A stretch of 62,400 bases of DNA from a bacterium. GTDB lineage: Bacteria > Chloroflexota > Dormibacteria > Aeolococcales > Bog-877. The stretch lies in NCBI GenBank assembly GCA_021801645.1, contig JAJYXT010000025.1, forward strand, positions 1 through 62,400, read 5' to 3'. Each line of letters starts with the position of its first letter. Positions within the stretch are counted from its first letter, which is position 1. This document shows positions 35,939 through 46,544 of this stretch, in pieces. The notes beneath the pieces are model-generated. The model ran no database searches. It saw only the letters and a program-made list of their open reading frames with translations, and was not told the origin of the DNA. The translations under genes were made by a program, and so were the position numbers.

Positions 35939-36763
35939 CTACTTGCGTCTCCTTCGCACGATCATGGCGTCCGTCGCCTTGTTGTTGCGGGTCCGGTGCC
36001 CCAAAGCCGGCTTGCCCCAGGGCGTCTGGGGATGGCCACCCGGACCGGAGCGGCCCTCGCCGCCTCCATGGGGGTGGTCGAAGGGGTTCATTGTCGAACC
36101 CCGGACCGACGGACGCACCCCGCGCCAGCGGCTCTTGCCCGCTTTGCCCACAACCTCATTGGAGTGGTCGGAGTTGCCCACCTGCCCGATGGTGGCCCGG
36201 CAACGGACGTCGATCAGGCGCACCTCCCCGGAGGGCATCCGGAGCTGAGCGTACTTCCCCTCCTTGGCCACCAGCTGGGCGCCCACCCCGGCGCTCCGCA
36301 CCAGCTGCCCGCCCCGGCCGACCTGCACCTCCAGGTTGTGCAGGGTTGTGCCCAGGGGAATGCGCGCCAGCGGAAGGGAATGGCCGGGCCGGATCTCCGC
36401 CTTCTCCCCAGCCATGATGGAGTCGCCCACGGAGAGTCCGTCGGGAGCCAGGATGTACCGCTTCTCCCCGTCCCGGTAGCTGACCAGGGCGATCCGGGCG
36501 CTGCGGTTGGGGTCGTACTCGATGGCCGCCACCCGACCCGGGACATCCAGCTTGTCGCGCCGGAAGTCGATGATGCGATACATCCGCCGGTGGCCCCCGC
36601 CCCGATGGCGGACGGTGACCCTACCGCTGGCGTTTCGGCCGGAGTGCTTCTTGAGGGACACTGTCAGGGAGCGCTCAGGCCCCTTGCGCGTCACCTCCTC
36701 GAAGGAGCTGACGCTCATGAACCGGCGCCCGGGGGAGGTGGGGTCGTATCGCTTCACCGGCAT
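35939..36763 (-). CDS. rplB: 50S ribosomal protein L2
   Basis: A 274-residue protein near the peptidyl transferase centre. [18 protein letters not shown] opening, [23 protein letters not shown], and the C-terminal signature [15 protein letters not shown] with the conserved histidine region, then [20 protein letters not shown]. Complete. Confidence 0.98.
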   Translation of the reverse strand: MPVKRYDPTSPGRRFMSVSSFEEVTRKGPERSLTVSLKKHSGRNASGRVTVRHRGGGHRRMYRIIDFRRDKLDVPGRVAAIEYDPNRSARIALVSYRDGEKRYILAPDGLSVGDSIMAGEKAEIRPGHSLPLARIPLGTTLHNLEVQVGRGGQLVRSAGVGAQLVAKEGKYAQLRMPSGEVRLIDVRCRATIGQVGNSDHSNEVVGKAGKSRWRGVRPSVRGSTMNPFDHPHGGGEGRSGPGGHPQTPWGKPALGHRTRNNKATDAMIVRRRRK

Positions 36764-36764
36764 C

Positions 36765-37067
36765 TCACACCCCCTCGAACAGGTTGGCGATCGTCTCGCC
36801 GGGGGCGAGCGTGACCACGGCCTTCTTCCAGTCCCGGCTCCGGCCGACCACGCGGCCGCCCCGGCGCATCCGGGTCCTCACCTTGCCCTTCACCACCATC
36901 ACGTTGACGGTGGCGGCGCGAACTTTGAAGGCCTGCTCCACCGCCTGCTTGACCTCGATCTTGTTGGCGCTGCTGGCCACCTTGAACACATAGCGGCGCT
37001 GCGCCATCCCGGCGTACGACTTCTCGCTGATCACCGGGCGCAGGATGATCTCCGATGGCTGCTTCAT
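36765..37067 (-). CDS. rplW: 50S ribosomal protein L23
   Basis: A 100-residue tunnel-exit protein that docks trigger factor and [30 protein letters not shown], then [28 protein letters not shown] and a Gly/Arg-rich part. ATG overlaps the rplD stop as ATGA. Confidence 0.97.
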   Translation of the reverse strand: MKQPSEIILRPVISEKSYAGMAQRRYVFKVASSANKIEVKQAVEQAFKVRAATVNVMVVKGKVRTRMRRGGRVVGRSRDWKKAVVTLAPGETIANLFEGV

Positions 37068-37687
37068 CCGAGATGCTCCACCACTAGGTCAAGGGCCGCC
37101 CGCCGGAAGATCAGGGTGTCGGCCACCATGACGTCGCGGACCCCGAGGTTGCTCGCGTGGATCACCTTCAGCTGCGGGATGTTGCGAGCTGATAGCTCCA
37201 GGTTGCGGTCCCTACCCTCCACCACCAGGAGCACGCGCCGCCCGGCGCCGGCCTGGTCCAGGAAGGCCGCCATCTCCCGGGTACGCGGAGCGTCGAAATG
37301 CAGCTCGTCAGCCACCTGAATGGCACCATCGCCGGCCTTAGCCGACAGCGCCGCGCGCAGAGCCAGGCGCCGCTGCTTGCGGGGCATGGCCAGGGCGTAG
37401 CTGCGCGGAGTGGGACCGAAGACGGTGCCGCCGCCGCGGTAGTGGGGAGCCCTCGTCGACCCCTGGCGGGCGCGCCCCGTGCCCTTCTGGCGGTATGGCT
37501 TCCTGCCCCCGCCGCTCACCTCGCCCCGGGTCTTGGTGTCATGGGTGCCCTGGCGGGCGCCGGCCAACTGGCGCACCACCGCCTGGTGCAGCACCCCCTG
37601 GTTGACCTCCTGCCCGAAGACCGCCGAGGGCAGCTCGTAGTCGCCCCTGACGTCTCCCTCCGGGCCGCGCACAACCGCGGTGGCCAT
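37064..37687 (-). CDS. rplD: 50S ribosomal protein L4
   Basis: A 207-residue tunnel constriction protein. [46 protein letters not shown] is the conserved loop, followed by [29 protein letters not shown]. In E. coli L4 also represses the S10 operon. TGATG overlap with rplC. Confidence 0.98.
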   Translation of the reverse strand: MATAVVRGPEGDVRGDYELPSAVFGQEVNQGVLHQAVVRQLAGARQGTHDTKTRGEVSGGGRKPYRQKGTGRARQGSTRAPHYRGGGTVFGPTPRSYALAMPRKQRRLALRAALSAKAGDGAIQVADELHFDAPRTREMAAFLDQAGAGRRVLLVVEGRDRNLELSARNIPQLKVIHASNLGVRDVMVADTLIFRRAALDLVVEHLG

Positions 37688-38331
37688 CAGCGCTGCCCCC
37701 GGGGCTTGCGGATCCGCGGCCGGGAGCTGCGCACCATGAGGATTCCGCCGTTGGCCCCAGGCACCGCCCCCTTGACCAGCAGCAGATTGCGCTCGGGATC
37801 GACCCGGAAGACCTCCAGCCTCTGCACCGTGGTGGGCCGATCTCCCAGGTGCCCGGCCATCTTGAGGCCGGGCAGGGTGCGGGCGGCATCCACCGACCCG
37901 ACCGACCCGGGCTGGCGGATGTTGTGGCTCCCGTGCGTCACCGGCCCACGACCAAAGTTGTGCCGCTTGTGCTGTCCGGCAAAGCCCTTGCCCTTGCTGA
38001 CCCCGGTGACATCCACCTCCGCCCCAACCTCGAAAGCGGCCACGGTGAGGACCTCGCCGGCCTCCGCGGCAGCGGCCCCGCGGACCTCCCGTAGGTGGCG
38101 CTTGGGCTCCACCCCCGCTGCCTCGAAGTGCCCCGCCTGGGCCCGGTTCACCGCCCTACGCCGGACCGGGCCAAACCCGATCTGAACGGCGTCGTAGCCG
38201 TCCGCGGCCGCGGTCTTCACCTGGACTACCGGGCAGGGCCCGGCCTCGAGCACGGTGACCCCGAAGCAGCGGCCATCGTCCCCGAAGACCTGGGCCATGC
38301 CCACCTTGCGGGCCAGAAGGGCGGTTGTCAT
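37687..38331 (-). CDS. rplC: 50S ribosomal protein L3
   Basis: A 214-residue early-assembly protein. LLARKVGMAQVFGDDGRC opening; VTGVSKGKGFAGQHKRHNFGRGPVTHGSHNIRQPGSVG is the diagnostic core; the central loop continues LPGLKMAGHLGDRPTTVQRLEV. ATG overlaps the rpsJ stop. Confidence 0.98.
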   Translation of the reverse strand: MTTALLARKVGMAQVFGDDGRCFGVTVLEAGPCPVVQVKTAAADGYDAVQIGFGPVRRRAVNRAQAGHFEAAGVEPKRHLREVRGAAAAEAGEVLTVAAFEVGAEVDVTGVSKGKGFAGQHKRHNFGRGPVTHGSHNIRQPGSVGSVDAARTLPGLKMAGHLGDRPTTVQRLEVFRVDPERNLLLVKGAVPGANGGILMVRSSRPRIRKPRGQR

Positions 38332-38636
38332 CAGAGCTTGATCTCGATGTTGACGCCGCTGGGCAGGTTGAGATGCATCAGGGCGTCGACCACCTTGGGA
38401 TTGGGATCGAGAATGTCCAGGATTCGCTTGTGGGTCCGCATCTCGAACTGCTCTCGCGAATCCTTGTCGATGAACGGCCCGCGGATCACCGTGTACTTGT
38501 TGATCTCCGTCGGCAGCGGCACCGGACCCATCACCTCGGCCTGGTTCCGAGCCGCGGTCTCCACGATGCGAGCCGCCGCCTGGTCCAGGACCCGGTGGTC
38601 GTAGGCCTTGAGCCGGATCCGAATGCGCTGTGCCAT
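38331..38636 (-). CDS. rpsJ: 30S ribosomal protein S10
   Basis: A 101-residue protein, also the transcription antitermination partner Nus[27 protein letters not shown], then [35 protein letters not shown] and the end [13 protein letters not shown]. First gene of the S10 block, 28 bases after tuf. Confidence 0.98.
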   Translation of the reverse strand: MAQRIRIRLKAYDHRVLDQAAARIVETAARNQAEVMGPVPLPTEINKYTVIRGPFIDKDSREQFEMRTHKRILDILDPNPKVVDALMHLNLPSGVNIEIKL

Positions 38637-38664
38637 CTCTGCTCTCTAACCGATTCCCTGCGGA

Positions 38665-39849
<1,185 letters not shown>

Positions 39850-39901
39850 TCTCTCTATCTGCCCTTGCTTGGTGGATCCGTCCGCAGCCGACTGCCGGTG
39901 C

Positions 39902-42019
39902 TCAACTCTTGCGCTTCGCCGTGACCTCCTCAGCCAGCGACTGAGGAAGCTCCTGATAGTGGTCGAACTCCATCGTGTAGCTGGCCCGCCCCTGGGTCAT
40001 GCTCCTCAGCTGGGTGGCGTACCCGAACATGTTGGCCAGGGGCACCTGAGCGTGTACGGTCTGCATCCCCCGCCGGCTCTCCATTCCCAGGGTGTGCCCG
40101 CGGCGGGAGGCCAGGTCACCGATGACGTCGCCCAGGTTGGCCTCGGGACAGGTGACGTCCACCTTCATTATCGGCTCCAGGAGGATGGGACCTGCCTTGC
40201 GCATCCCGTCCTTCATGGCCATCGAGCCGGCGATCTGGAAGGCCTGCTCCGAAGAGTCGACGTCGTGGTAGGAGCCGTCGTAGACCGTGGCCTTCACGTC
40301 GACTACCGGATACCCGGCCACCACCCCCGACTGCAGGGCGTCGATGCAACCCTTCTCGATCGCCGGGATGTACTCCCGGGGGATCACCCCGCCAACGATC
40401 TTGTTGATGAACTCGAAGCCCTTGCCGGTTTCGTTGGGCTCGACCACCAGCTCCGCATGGCCGTACTGCCCATGGCCGCCGGTCTGACGCACGAACCGGC
40501 CGGTGCCCTTGGCCTCGTGGCGGATGGTTTCCCGGTACGCCACCTGGGGCTTGCCGACATTGGCGTCCACCTTGAACTCGCGCAGCAGCCGGTCGACGAT
40601 GACCTCGAGGTGCAGCTCCCCCATCCCCGAGATGAGGTTCTGCCCGGTCTCGGGCTCGGTGCGCACCTGAAAGGTAGGATCCTCCTCGGCCAGCTTCTGC
40701 AGGGCCACCCCCAACTTGTCCTGGTCCGCCTTGGTCTTGGGCTCGATCGCCACCGAGATAACCGGCTCGGGAAAGACGATCGACTCCAGGACTATGGGTT
40801 GGGACTCGTCAGCCAGGGTGTCGCCGGTGGAGGTGTGTCTCAGCCCGATGGCGGCAGCGATGTCGCCGGTGAGGACCTGCTCCACCTCCTCGCGACGGTT
40901 GGCGTGCATCTTGAGGATCCGGCCCACGCGCTCGCGCTCGCCCTTGCTGGCGTTGTAGACGTAGCTCCCGGAACGAAGCACCCCGCTGTACACCCGGAAG
41001 AAGGTGAGCTTGCCCACGAAGGGGTCGGTCATGATCTTGAAGGCCAGCCCGGCGAAGGGGGCGTCGTCGGCCACCTCGCGCACCACCTCAGCCCCCGTCC
41101 GGGGATCCTCCCCGCGCACCGCGGGGCGATCCAGCGGTGACGGCAGGAACTCGACGACCGCATCCAGCATCGGCTGGACCCCCCGGTTGCGCAGCGCCGC
41201 CCCACAGAGAACCGGGAAGACCTCGGCGGTCACCACGCCGCGGCGCAGCGCCGCGCTCAGCTTCTCCGGGGCCACCGGCTTGTCGTCCAGGTAGGCCTGC
41301 ATCAGCTCGTCATCGAACTCCGCGGCGGCCTCCACCAGCTCCTGGCGCGCAGCCCGCACCGCCTCCGCCATCTCGGCGGGAATGGTGGTCTCCTCCAGGG
41401 CGGTGCCGAGGTCATCGGTGTACACGATCGCCTGCTCGCGGATCAGGTCCACCACCCCCTGGAAGCCATCCTCGGCCCCGATGGGCAGCTGCACCGGAAC
41501 CGCCCGCGCACCCAGCCGCTCGGTGATCGACTGCACCGCCGCGGAGAAGTCGGCACCCACCCGGTCCATCTTGTTGATGAAGCAGATCCGGGGCACGTCG
41601 TAGCGGTCGGCCTGACGCCACACCGTCTCCGACTGGGGCTCGACCCCGCTCACGGCGTCAAAAACGGCGATAGCCCCATCCAGAACCCGAAGGCTGCGCT
41701 CCACCTCAACGGTGAAGTCGACGTGTCCCGGGGTGTCGATGATGTTGATCTGGTGGTCGCGCCAGGATGCCGCGGTGGCCGCGGAGGTGATGGTGATGCC
41801 CCGCTCCTGCTCCTGCACCATCCAATCCATGGTCGCCGCGCCCTCGTGGACCTCGCCCATCTTGTGGATGCGGCCGGTGTAGAAGAGGACTCGCTCAGTG
41901 GTGGTGGTCTTGCCCGCATCGATGTGGGCCATGATCCCGATGTTGCGCACCCTCTCCAGGGGCACCTTGCGCCCGTGAGCCAGAGACGCTCCGCCGGAAA
42001 GGGTGGTCTGGGTGGTCAC
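39902..42019 (-). CDS. fusA: Elongation factor G
   Basis: A 705-residue translocase GTPase. [57 protein letters not shown] and NKMDR are the G motifs, followed by domains II-V in normal order. A 14-residue N-terminal extension ([17 protein letters not shown]) precedes the usual [13 protein letters not shown] start without a clear Shine-Dalgarno six bases after the rpsG stop, so re-initiation is likely. Confidence 0.98.
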   Translation of the reverse strand: MTTQTTLSGGASLAHGRKVPLERVRNIGIMAHIDAGKTTTTERVLFYTGRIHKMGEVHEGAATMDWMVQEQERGITITSAATAASWRDHQINIIDTPGHVDFTVEVERSLRVLDGAIAVFDAVSGVEPQSETVWRQADRYDVPRICFINKMDRVGADFSAAVQSITERLGARAVPVQLPIGAEDGFQGVVDLIREQAIVYTDDLGTALEETTIPAEMAEAVRAARQELVEAAAEFDDELMQAYLDDKPVAPEKLSAALRRGVVTAEVFPVLCGAALRNRGVQPMLDAVVEFLPSPLDRPAVRGEDPRTGAEVVREVADDAPFAGLAFKIMTDPFVGKLTFFRVYSGVLRSGSYVYNASKGERERVGRILKMHANRREEVEQVLTGDIAAAIGLRHTSTGDTLADESQPIVLESIVFPEPVISVAIEPKTKADQDKLGVALQKLAEEDPTFQVRTEPETGQNLISGMGELHLEVIVDRLLREFKVDANVGKPQVAYRETIRHEAKGTGRFVRQTGGHGQYGHAELVVEPNETGKGFEFINKIVGGVIPREYIPAIEKGCIDALQSGVVAGYPVVDVKATVYDGSYHDVDSSEQAFQIAGSMAMKDGMRKAGPILLEPIMKVDVTCPEANLGDVIGDLASRRGHTLGMESRRGMQTVHAQVPLANMFGYATQLRSMTQGRASYTMEFDHYQELPQSLAEEVTAKRKS

Positions 42020-42025
42020 GGCGGG

Positions 42026-42496
42026 TCAGTACCTGAAGTGGGAAAACGCGCGGTTGGACTCCGCCATCTTGTGGGTGTCCTCCTTCCGCTTGACCGCCTG
42101 CCCCATGCCGTTGCTGGCGTCCATCAGCTCAGCCGCCAGCCGGTCGGCCATGCTCTTGCCGTGACGGCTCCGGGCGCTGCGGATGATCCACCGCCGGGCC
42201 AGCGCCAGGCGGCGGTCGTGGCGGATCTCCACGGGCACCTGGTAGGTGGCGCCACCCACGCGCTTGGGCTTGACCTCCAGGATGGGCGTGGCGTTGCGCA
42301 CTGCGGTCTCGAAGACCTCCAGCGGTTCACGCCGCTGACTCTTGGCGATGCGGGTCAGCGAGGAGTAGACGATCCGCTCCGCGGTGCTCCGCTTGCCATT
42401 GAGCATGAGGCAGTTGATGAACTTGGCCAGAGCCTCGCTGTGGTAGACCGGATCGGCCACCACCACCCGTCGGGAGACGCGTTGACGCCTTGGCAT
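42026..42496 (-). CDS. rpsG: 30S ribosomal protein S7
   Basis: A 156-residue head nucleator and E. coli str-operon repressor. PRRQRVSRRVVVADPVYHSEALAKFINCLMLNGKRSTAERIVY, GGATYQVPVEIRHDRRLALARRWII and the end ESNRAFSHFRY. ATG one base after the rpsL stop. Confidence 0.98.
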   Translation of the reverse strand: MPRRQRVSRRVVVADPVYHSEALAKFINCLMLNGKRSTAERIVYSSLTRIAKSQRREPLEVFETAVRNATPILEVKPKRVGGATYQVPVEIRHDRRLALARRWIIRSARSRHGKSMADRLAAELMDASNGMGQAVKRKEDTHKMAESNRAFSHFRY

Positions 42497-42497
42497 C

Positions 42498-42881
42498 TCA
42501 GGCCTTGGCCGGCTTCTCGCGCTTGGCCCCGTACTTGCTCCGGGCCTGCTTGCGAGCCTTGGTCCCAGCCGTGTCCAGCGTGCCGCGCACGATGTGGTAG
42601 CGCACGCCAGGAAGGTCCTTGACCCTCCCCCCCCGCACCAGCACCACGGAGTGCTCCTGCAGGTTGTGGCCGATGCCAGGGATGTAGGCCGTGACCTCGA
42701 TCTTGCTGGTCAGGCGCACCCGCGCCACCTTCCTGAGGGCCGAGTTCGGCTTCTTGGGAGTGGTGGTGAACACCCGCACGCACACCCCCCGCCGCTGGGG
42801 CGAACCCTTCAGCGCCGGCGACTTGGTCTTCTTGGTGACCGGAGCGCGGCCCTGGCGGACCAGCTGTTGGATGGTGGGCAA
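42498..42881 (-). CDS. rpsL: 30S ribosomal protein S12
   Basis: A 127-residue decoding-centre protein. [52 protein letters not shown] and [23 protein letters not shown] are all canonical, with the lysines that give streptomycin sensitivity when unmutated. The chosen TTG gives the family N-terminus (M)PTIQQL and has AAGGA about ten bases upstream; an in-frame TTG 60 bases earlier would add 20 residues and is less likely. First gene of the str operon here. Confidence 0.95.
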   Translation of the reverse strand: MPTIQQLVRQGRAPVTKKTKSPALKGSPQRRGVCVRVFTTTPKKPNSALRKVARVRLTSKIEVTAYIPGIGHNLQEHSVVLVRGGRVKDLPGVRYHIVRGTLDTAGTKARKQARSKYGAKREKPAKA

Positions 42882-42941
42882 ACTGAACTTGTCCTTGGAG
42901 AACGCTGGCCGCTCCGGGGTGACGGCCACACATGGAAACAA

Positions 42942-42959
42942 GCGCCCCTCCGGAGGCGC
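42942..42959 (-). other. Hairpin at the 5' end of the rpsL leader
   Basis: On the minus strand GCGCCTC pairs with GGGGCGC around a CGGA loop (seven pairs, one G-T), within a few bases of the expected transcription start. It may stabilise or regulate the str mRNA. No T-run follows, so it is not a terminator. Confidence 0.45.
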
Positions 42960-42967
42960 GGGAGCTC

Positions 42968-42996
42968 ATTCTATCGCCCCGGGGATGGGGTGTCAA
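42968..42996 (-). promoter_or_regulatory. Near-consensus SigA promoter of the str/S10 supercluster
   Basis: On the minus strand, TTGACA, a 17-base spacer and TAGAAT. It is the strongest promoter match in the window and lies about 90 bases before rpsL, in the gap after the anti-sigma gene. Confidence 0.88.
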
Positions 42997-43089
42997 ACTT
43001 CGGCATGCGCCGGTGCCCGTTCAGGATGGCGGCCGGTCCAGATCGGCCTCGGAGACGCGCCCCGCCCTTCCCGGAGCCGGCCGGGAGGG

Positions 43090-43287
43090 CTACCCCGGGC
43101 TGGGGCCGGCGGATCTCCGCTGGGCCAGGAGGCGGGAGTGAACGCTGACCATCGCCCGGTACAGGGCGGGGCAGGTGGGACAGTTGGCGACATGGTGCTC
43201 CACGGCGGCGGTCAGGTCGGAACTCAGCTCCCCGTCGATCAGGTCTGAGGCCAGGTCCCGGGCCTCGGCGCATCCCAGCTCTCTCAC
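43090..43287 (-). CDS. Small zinc-finger (zf-HC2) anti-sigma factor
   Basis: A 65-residue protein that begins at a GTG overlapping the sigma-factor stop (GTGA). The zinc motif is H32-x3-C36-x2-C39 in EHHVANCPTCPALY, with C6 as a likely fourth ligand. This is a ZAS-type anti-sigma domain without any transmembrane segment, so it should be cytoplasmic. It probably binds the adjacent ECF sigma and releases it on redox or metal change. Longer upstream reading in this frame has no similarity and was discarded. Confidence 0.78.
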   Translation of the reverse strand: MRELGCAEARDLASDLIDGELSSDLTAAVEHHVANCPTCPALYRAMVSVHSRLLAQRRSAGPSPG

Positions 43288-43835
43288 CCGAACTCCTCCG
43301 CCAAAATCGATACCAGGTTCTGCCGCCCCCGACGCAGGTGGGACTTCACCGTGCCCAGCGGCCAGCCGGTGGCGTCGGCGATCTCCGCACCCGTCCAGCC
43401 CTCCAGATCGTGGAGGACCACCGCCTGCTTCTGGTCGGCCGTGAGCCGGGAGAGCGCCAACCCCAGCGTGCGCTGGCTCTCGGCCGCGACCGCGACCCCC
43501 TCCGGGTCGACGGTGTAGGCGGAGTCCTGCCAGAGGGCCTCCCGGCGCACGGCGGCCTCCACGCTCTCGCGCGACTGACGCCGGCGTAACAGGTCCCGGC
43601 AGGTGTTGACCACGATCCGTTGCACCCAGGTGCACACCGCGGACTCGGAGCGAAAGCCCCCGGCGGACTGCACCGCCTTCATGCTGGCGTCCTGGACCGC
43701 GTCCTCGGCCTGCTCCGCGTCCGAGAGCAGCGAGGTGGCCAGCCGAACGAAGCGCGGCCGCTGGGCCTCGAGGCAGCCCAGCAGCTCATCGCGGGATAGC
43801 TCCACACCGCAAAGGGTAGGGCGGGCGGGCGGCAC
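43284..43835 (-). CDS. ECF-type RNA polymerase sigma factor
   Basis: A 183-residue sigma70-family factor with only regions 2 and 4. Region 2: LLSDAEQAEDAVQDASMKAVQ and FRSESAVCTWVQRIVVNTCRDLLRRR. Region 4: LSRLTADQKQAVVLHDLEGWTGAEIADATGWPLGTVKSHLRRGRQNL, a clear helix-turn-helix. The start is uncertain: the GTG used here, or a GTG ten codons later giving MELSRDELLGC; neither has a strong ribosome site. Downstream overlap with the zinc-finger gene marks a sigma/anti-sigma pair. Confidence 0.9.
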   Translation of the reverse strand: MPPARPTLCGVELSRDELLGCLEAQRPRFVRLATSLLSDAEQAEDAVQDASMKAVQSAGGFRSESAVCTWVQRIVVNTCRDLLRRRQSRESVEAAVRREALWQDSAYTVDPEGVAVAAESQRTLGLALSRLTADQKQAVVLHDLEGWTGAEIADATGWPLGTVKSHLRRGRQNLVSILAEEFG

Positions 43836-43859
43836 CGCGGCCCACCCGCCCCATCCATC

Positions 43860-44078
43860 TCAGGCCCCGCGAACCCGGCTGCCCCGGAACGGAGCCCGAA
43901 CCACTGGGGCCACCAGGCAGACATTGGTCACCCCGGCCAGAAGCGGAACCAGGCCGACGATGGCCACGATGACCCCGCCCACTCCACCGATGGCCAGCCC
44001 GACTCCGATCAGCACCAAGCCGGCCAGCATCCGCAGGCCCCGTCCACTCGCCGTCGCCATCCAAGCTGCCAACTTCAT
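43860..44078 (-). CDS. Small DUF2892-type inner-membrane protein
   Basis: A 72-residue protein with two hydrophobic helices (MLAGLVLIGVGLAIGG and VGGVIVAIVGLVPLLAGV) and a single Cys in TNVCLVAPV, the layout of the YgaP-like DUF2892 family. Function unknown; some relatives are fused to rhodanese. A very strong ribosome site AAGGAGGTGA fixes the ATG. It is 24 bases upstream of the sigma factor and probably co-transcribed with it. Confidence 0.7.
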   Translation of the reverse strand: MKLAAWMATASGRGLRMLAGLVLIGVGLAIGGVGGVIVAIVGLVPLLAGVTNVCLVAPVVRAPFRGSRVRGA

Positions 44079-44137
44079 CGCCTCACCTCCTTGGTGAACT
44101 CTTTCCATCTGCCTCCTTAGACGGCTGCCGGGCTCAA

Positions 44138-44165
44138 TTGGATGCATGCCGCCGCCGGTTATAAT
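44138..44165 (+). promoter_or_regulatory. SigA-type promoter of dps
   Basis: -35 TTGGAT, a 16-base spacer and a perfect -10 TATAAT, 30 bases before the dps ATG. The 117-base gap also has to serve the divergent DUF2892 gene, for which no clear promoter was found. Confidence 0.75.
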
Positions 44166-44180
44166 TCGGACTGAGTCCGA
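44166..44180. promoter_or_regulatory. 7-1-7 palindromic operator at the dps promoter
   Basis: A perfect 7-1-7 palindrome, TCGGACT-G-AGTCCGA, begins directly after the -10 box and covers the expected transcription start. The 7-1-7 geometry is that of Fur-family operators, and a Fur-family gene is the second gene of the unit. Confidence 0.7.
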
Positions 44181-44195
44181 TTAGGAGGTAGGAGC

Positions 44196-44666
44196 ATGAT
44201 CACCATCGAGAGCGCGCTGGCCCCGGCCGCGGCCCGCCAACTGGGGGAGCGGATGCAGCGGCTGCTCACTGAGTTCACCGACCTGGCCCTGCAGGCCAAG
44301 CAGGTTCACTGGCATGTCACCGGACCCAACTTCGAGTCGCTCCACCTCCAGATGGACCGGCTGGTGGACGACGCCCGGGTCTGGGCCGACACCGTGGCCG
44401 AGCGCTCGGTGACCCTGGGGGTTCCCGTGGACGGCAATGCCGCCACGGTCGCCGAGGGATCCGGGCTCTCACCCATGCGGCTCGGCTACCTCTCCGGGCC
44501 GGAAGCCGTCGCTGAGATCACGGGCCGGGTGCGCCAAGTGGCCACGGACGTCCGCGTGGCTATAGCCGAGATCGGGGAGCTGGACCCGGTGAGCCAGGAC
44601 CTGGTGATCACCATCGCCGAGGCGCTGGACAAGCACCTCTGGATGCTGCAGGCGCAGCTCGGCTGA
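44196..44666 (+). CDS. dps: Dps-type ferritin (DNA-binding / iron-storage protein)
   Basis: A 156-residue dodecamer-forming ferritin that oxidises iron with hydrogen peroxide and protects DNA. The intersubunit ferroxidase residues keep family spacing: H38, H50, D54, D65 and E69, in VHWHVTGPNFESLHLQMDRLVDDARVWADTVAER. ATG with AGGAGG upstream. It is followed by a Fur-family regulator with overlapping ends, so the two are likely one autoregulated unit. Confidence 0.95.
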   Translation: MITIESALAPAAARQLGERMQRLLTEFTDLALQAKQVHWHVTGPNFESLHLQMDRLVDDARVWADTVAERSVTLGVPVDGNAATVAEGSGLSPMRLGYLSGPEAVAEITGRVRQVATDVRVAIAEIGELDPVSQDLVITIAEALDKHLWMLQAQLG

Positions 44667-45118
44667 CCAGCTCCAGGGCGGACGAGGAGGCGCTGCGGCA
44701 GGCCGGCCTGCGGGCCACCCGCCCCCGCTTGGCGCTGCGGTTGGCGTTGCGGGAGATGGCGGGCCACCGCACCGCGGATGAGGTGCGCGCCTGGCTTCGC
44801 GCCAAAGGAACCTCGGTGGCGCGCTCCACCGTGTTCCGCGGGCTGGAGGAGCTGGCCCGGGCGGGTTTGGTGATGCGGGCCGACCCCGGAGCAGGGCCGG
44901 CCCGGTATGAGCTAGCCCGGGAGTGGCACCACCACTTCGTCTGCCGCAGCTGCTCCGCGGTGGTGGACGTCCCCTGCGTCCGCGGCGAGGCTCCCTGCCT
45001 CGATCCCCAGCTGGCCACGCCGGCGCTGGTGGACGAGGCTCAGGTCACCTTCCGGGGGCTCTGCCCCGCCTGCGCTGCCGGGCCCGGGTGGGCCGGGCTC
45101 AGTCCAGCGACACCATGA
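44663..45118 (+). CDS. Fur-family metalloregulator (Fur, PerR or Zur type)
   Basis: A repressor of about 151 residues. The winged-helix half has [30 protein letters not shown] and [20 protein letters not shown]. The dimerisation half has [10 protein letters not shown] and GLCPAC, giving the two CxxC structural zinc pairs. The frame is open from a CTG that overlaps the dps stop (CTGA); the first ordinary start codon, a TTG at 44729, would remove the conserved first helix, so I extended to the CTG. Metal selectivity cannot be judged. Its end overlaps the convergent patD-like gene by 20 bases. Confidence 0.85.
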   Translation: MTSSRADEEALRQAGLRATRPRLALRLALREMAGHRTADEVRAWLRAKGTSVARSTVFRGLEELARAGLVMRADPGAGPARYELAREWHHHFVCRSCSAVVDVPCVRGEAPCLDPQLATPALVDEAQVTFRGLCPACAAGPGWAGLSPATP

Positions 45119-46544
45119 CGTGCTTGATCTGGGTGTACTCCTCGATGGAGTAGGACGAGAGGTCCTTCCCGTACCCGCTCTGCTTGAAGCCCCCGTGGGG
45201 CATCTCGCTCACCAGGATGATGTGGGTGTTGACCCATACGGTGCCGAACTTGAGCCGCTTGGCCATGCGCATGGCTCGCCCCACGTCCCGGGTCCACACC
45301 GAGGCCGCCAGCCCGTAGTCCACATCATTGGCCCAGGCTGCCGCGGCGTCCTCATCCGAGAAGCGCTGCACCGTGATCACCGGGCCGAAGACCTCGCGCT
45401 GGACGATCTCAGAGCGCTGGTCCGGAGGCATCACCACGGTGGGCGTGTACCAGAACCCCGCCCGGTCCATGGGGGCGCCGCCGGTCAGCACCTCTCCTCC
45501 GCCGGCGACCGCGCGCTCCACGAAGCCGGTGACCCGCTCCAACTGCTGGGACGAGACCACCGGCCCCATCTCGGTCCCCGGGTCGGACGGGTCCCCGACG
45601 CGGAGCCCCTCCACCGCGTTGACCAAGCTGCTCACGAAGTTGTCGAAGTGTCGGTCGGCCACCAGCAGGCGGGTCGCCGCCGTGCAATCCTGGCCGGAGT
45701 TGAAGAAGGCTCCCACCTTTATCCCCTCCACCGTGGCCTCCAGGTCGCAGTCGTCAAACACCACCACCGGCGCCTTGCCCCCGAGCTCCAGGTGGACCTT
45801 CTTCAGGGTCGTCGACGCGGCCCGGGCTATCTCCTTCCCGGTTCCCACGTCGCCGGTCAGGGAGACCATGCCCACCCCCGGGTGGCGGACGATGCCTGCG
45901 CCGACCGGGTCCCCGTCCCCGGTGATCACGTTCAGTACCCCCGGAGGCAGCGCCTCGGCGGCCAGCTCCGCGAAGCGCAGCGCGGAAAGCGGGGTCCACT
46001 CCGAGGGCTTGAGGACGACGGTGTTGCCGGCGGCCAGCGCCGGCCCCAGCTTCCAGACGGCCATCTGCAGGGGGTAGTTCCAGGGAGCGATCGAGCCGAC
46101 CACCCCCACCGGCTCCCGGCGGATCATGCTGGTGAATCCCCGCAGGTACTCCATGGTGGCTTTGCCCTCCAGGCAGCGCGCCCCTGCGGCGAAGAAGCGA
46201 AGGGCGTCCACGGTGGGGGGCATCTCCTCGGAGATGGTTGTGGTGATCGGCTTGCCCACGTTCTGGGACTCGATGCGGGCCAGCTCCTCGCTGTGCTCCT
46301 CCACCAGGCTGGCGAGCTTGAGCAGCGCCTCACTGCGCTCCTTGGGCGTGCTGTCACCCCAGCCGCCGTCGAAGGCCCGCCTCGCGGCCTCGACAGCCCG
46401 CTGGACATCCGACTCCGAACCCCTGGGTGCCCGGGCAATCACCTCGCCGGTCGCGGGGTTGAAGATCTCCTGGACCCCCGAGCTCTCGCTCTCCACCCAC
46501 TCGCCGCCGATGAAGATCCGCCGCGTGGTCCCGGGATCGATCAT
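45099..46544 (-). CDS. patD: Gamma-aminobutyraldehyde dehydrogenase (PatD-like)
   Basis: A 481-residue NAD-dependent aldehyde dehydrogenase. Catalytic Cys in [15 protein letters not shown] and Glu in [15 protein letters not shown]. Long stretches resemble E. coli PatD/YdcW, including [24 protein letters not shown] and the C-terminal [20 protein letters not shown] with YTQIKHVMV. It should oxidise 4-aminobutanal to GABA. ATGA overlap with gabT places it in one operon with the next enzyme of the pathway. Confidence 0.88.
   Translation of the reverse strand: MIDPGTTRRIFIGGEWVESESSGVQEIFNPATGEVIARAPRGSESDVQRAVEAARRAFDGGWGDSTPKERSEALLKLASLVEEHSEELARIESQNVGKPITTTISEEMPPTVDALRFFAAGARCLEGKATMEYLRGFTSMIRREPVGVVGSIAPWNYPLQMAVWKLGPALAAGNTVVLKPSEWTPLSALRFAELAAEALPPGVLNVITGDGDPVGAGIVRHPGVGMVSLTGDVGTGKEIARAASTTLKKVHLELGGKAPVVVFDDCDLEATVEGIKVGAFFNSGQDCTAATRLLVADRHFDNFVSSLVNAVEGLRVGDPSDPGTEMGPVVSSQQLERVTGFVERAVAGGGEVLTGGAPMDRAGFWYTPTVVMPPDQRSEIVQREVFGPVITVQRFSDEDAAAAWANDVDYGLAASVWTRDVGRAMRMAKRLKFGTVWVNTHIILVSEMPHGGFKQSGYGKDLSSYSIEEYTQIKHVMVSLD

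Noticed and set aside
44729-45118. Fur-family gene starting at TTG 44729
   Set aside because: This would delete the conserved first helix that is encoded in the same open frame just upstream; kept only as an alternative.
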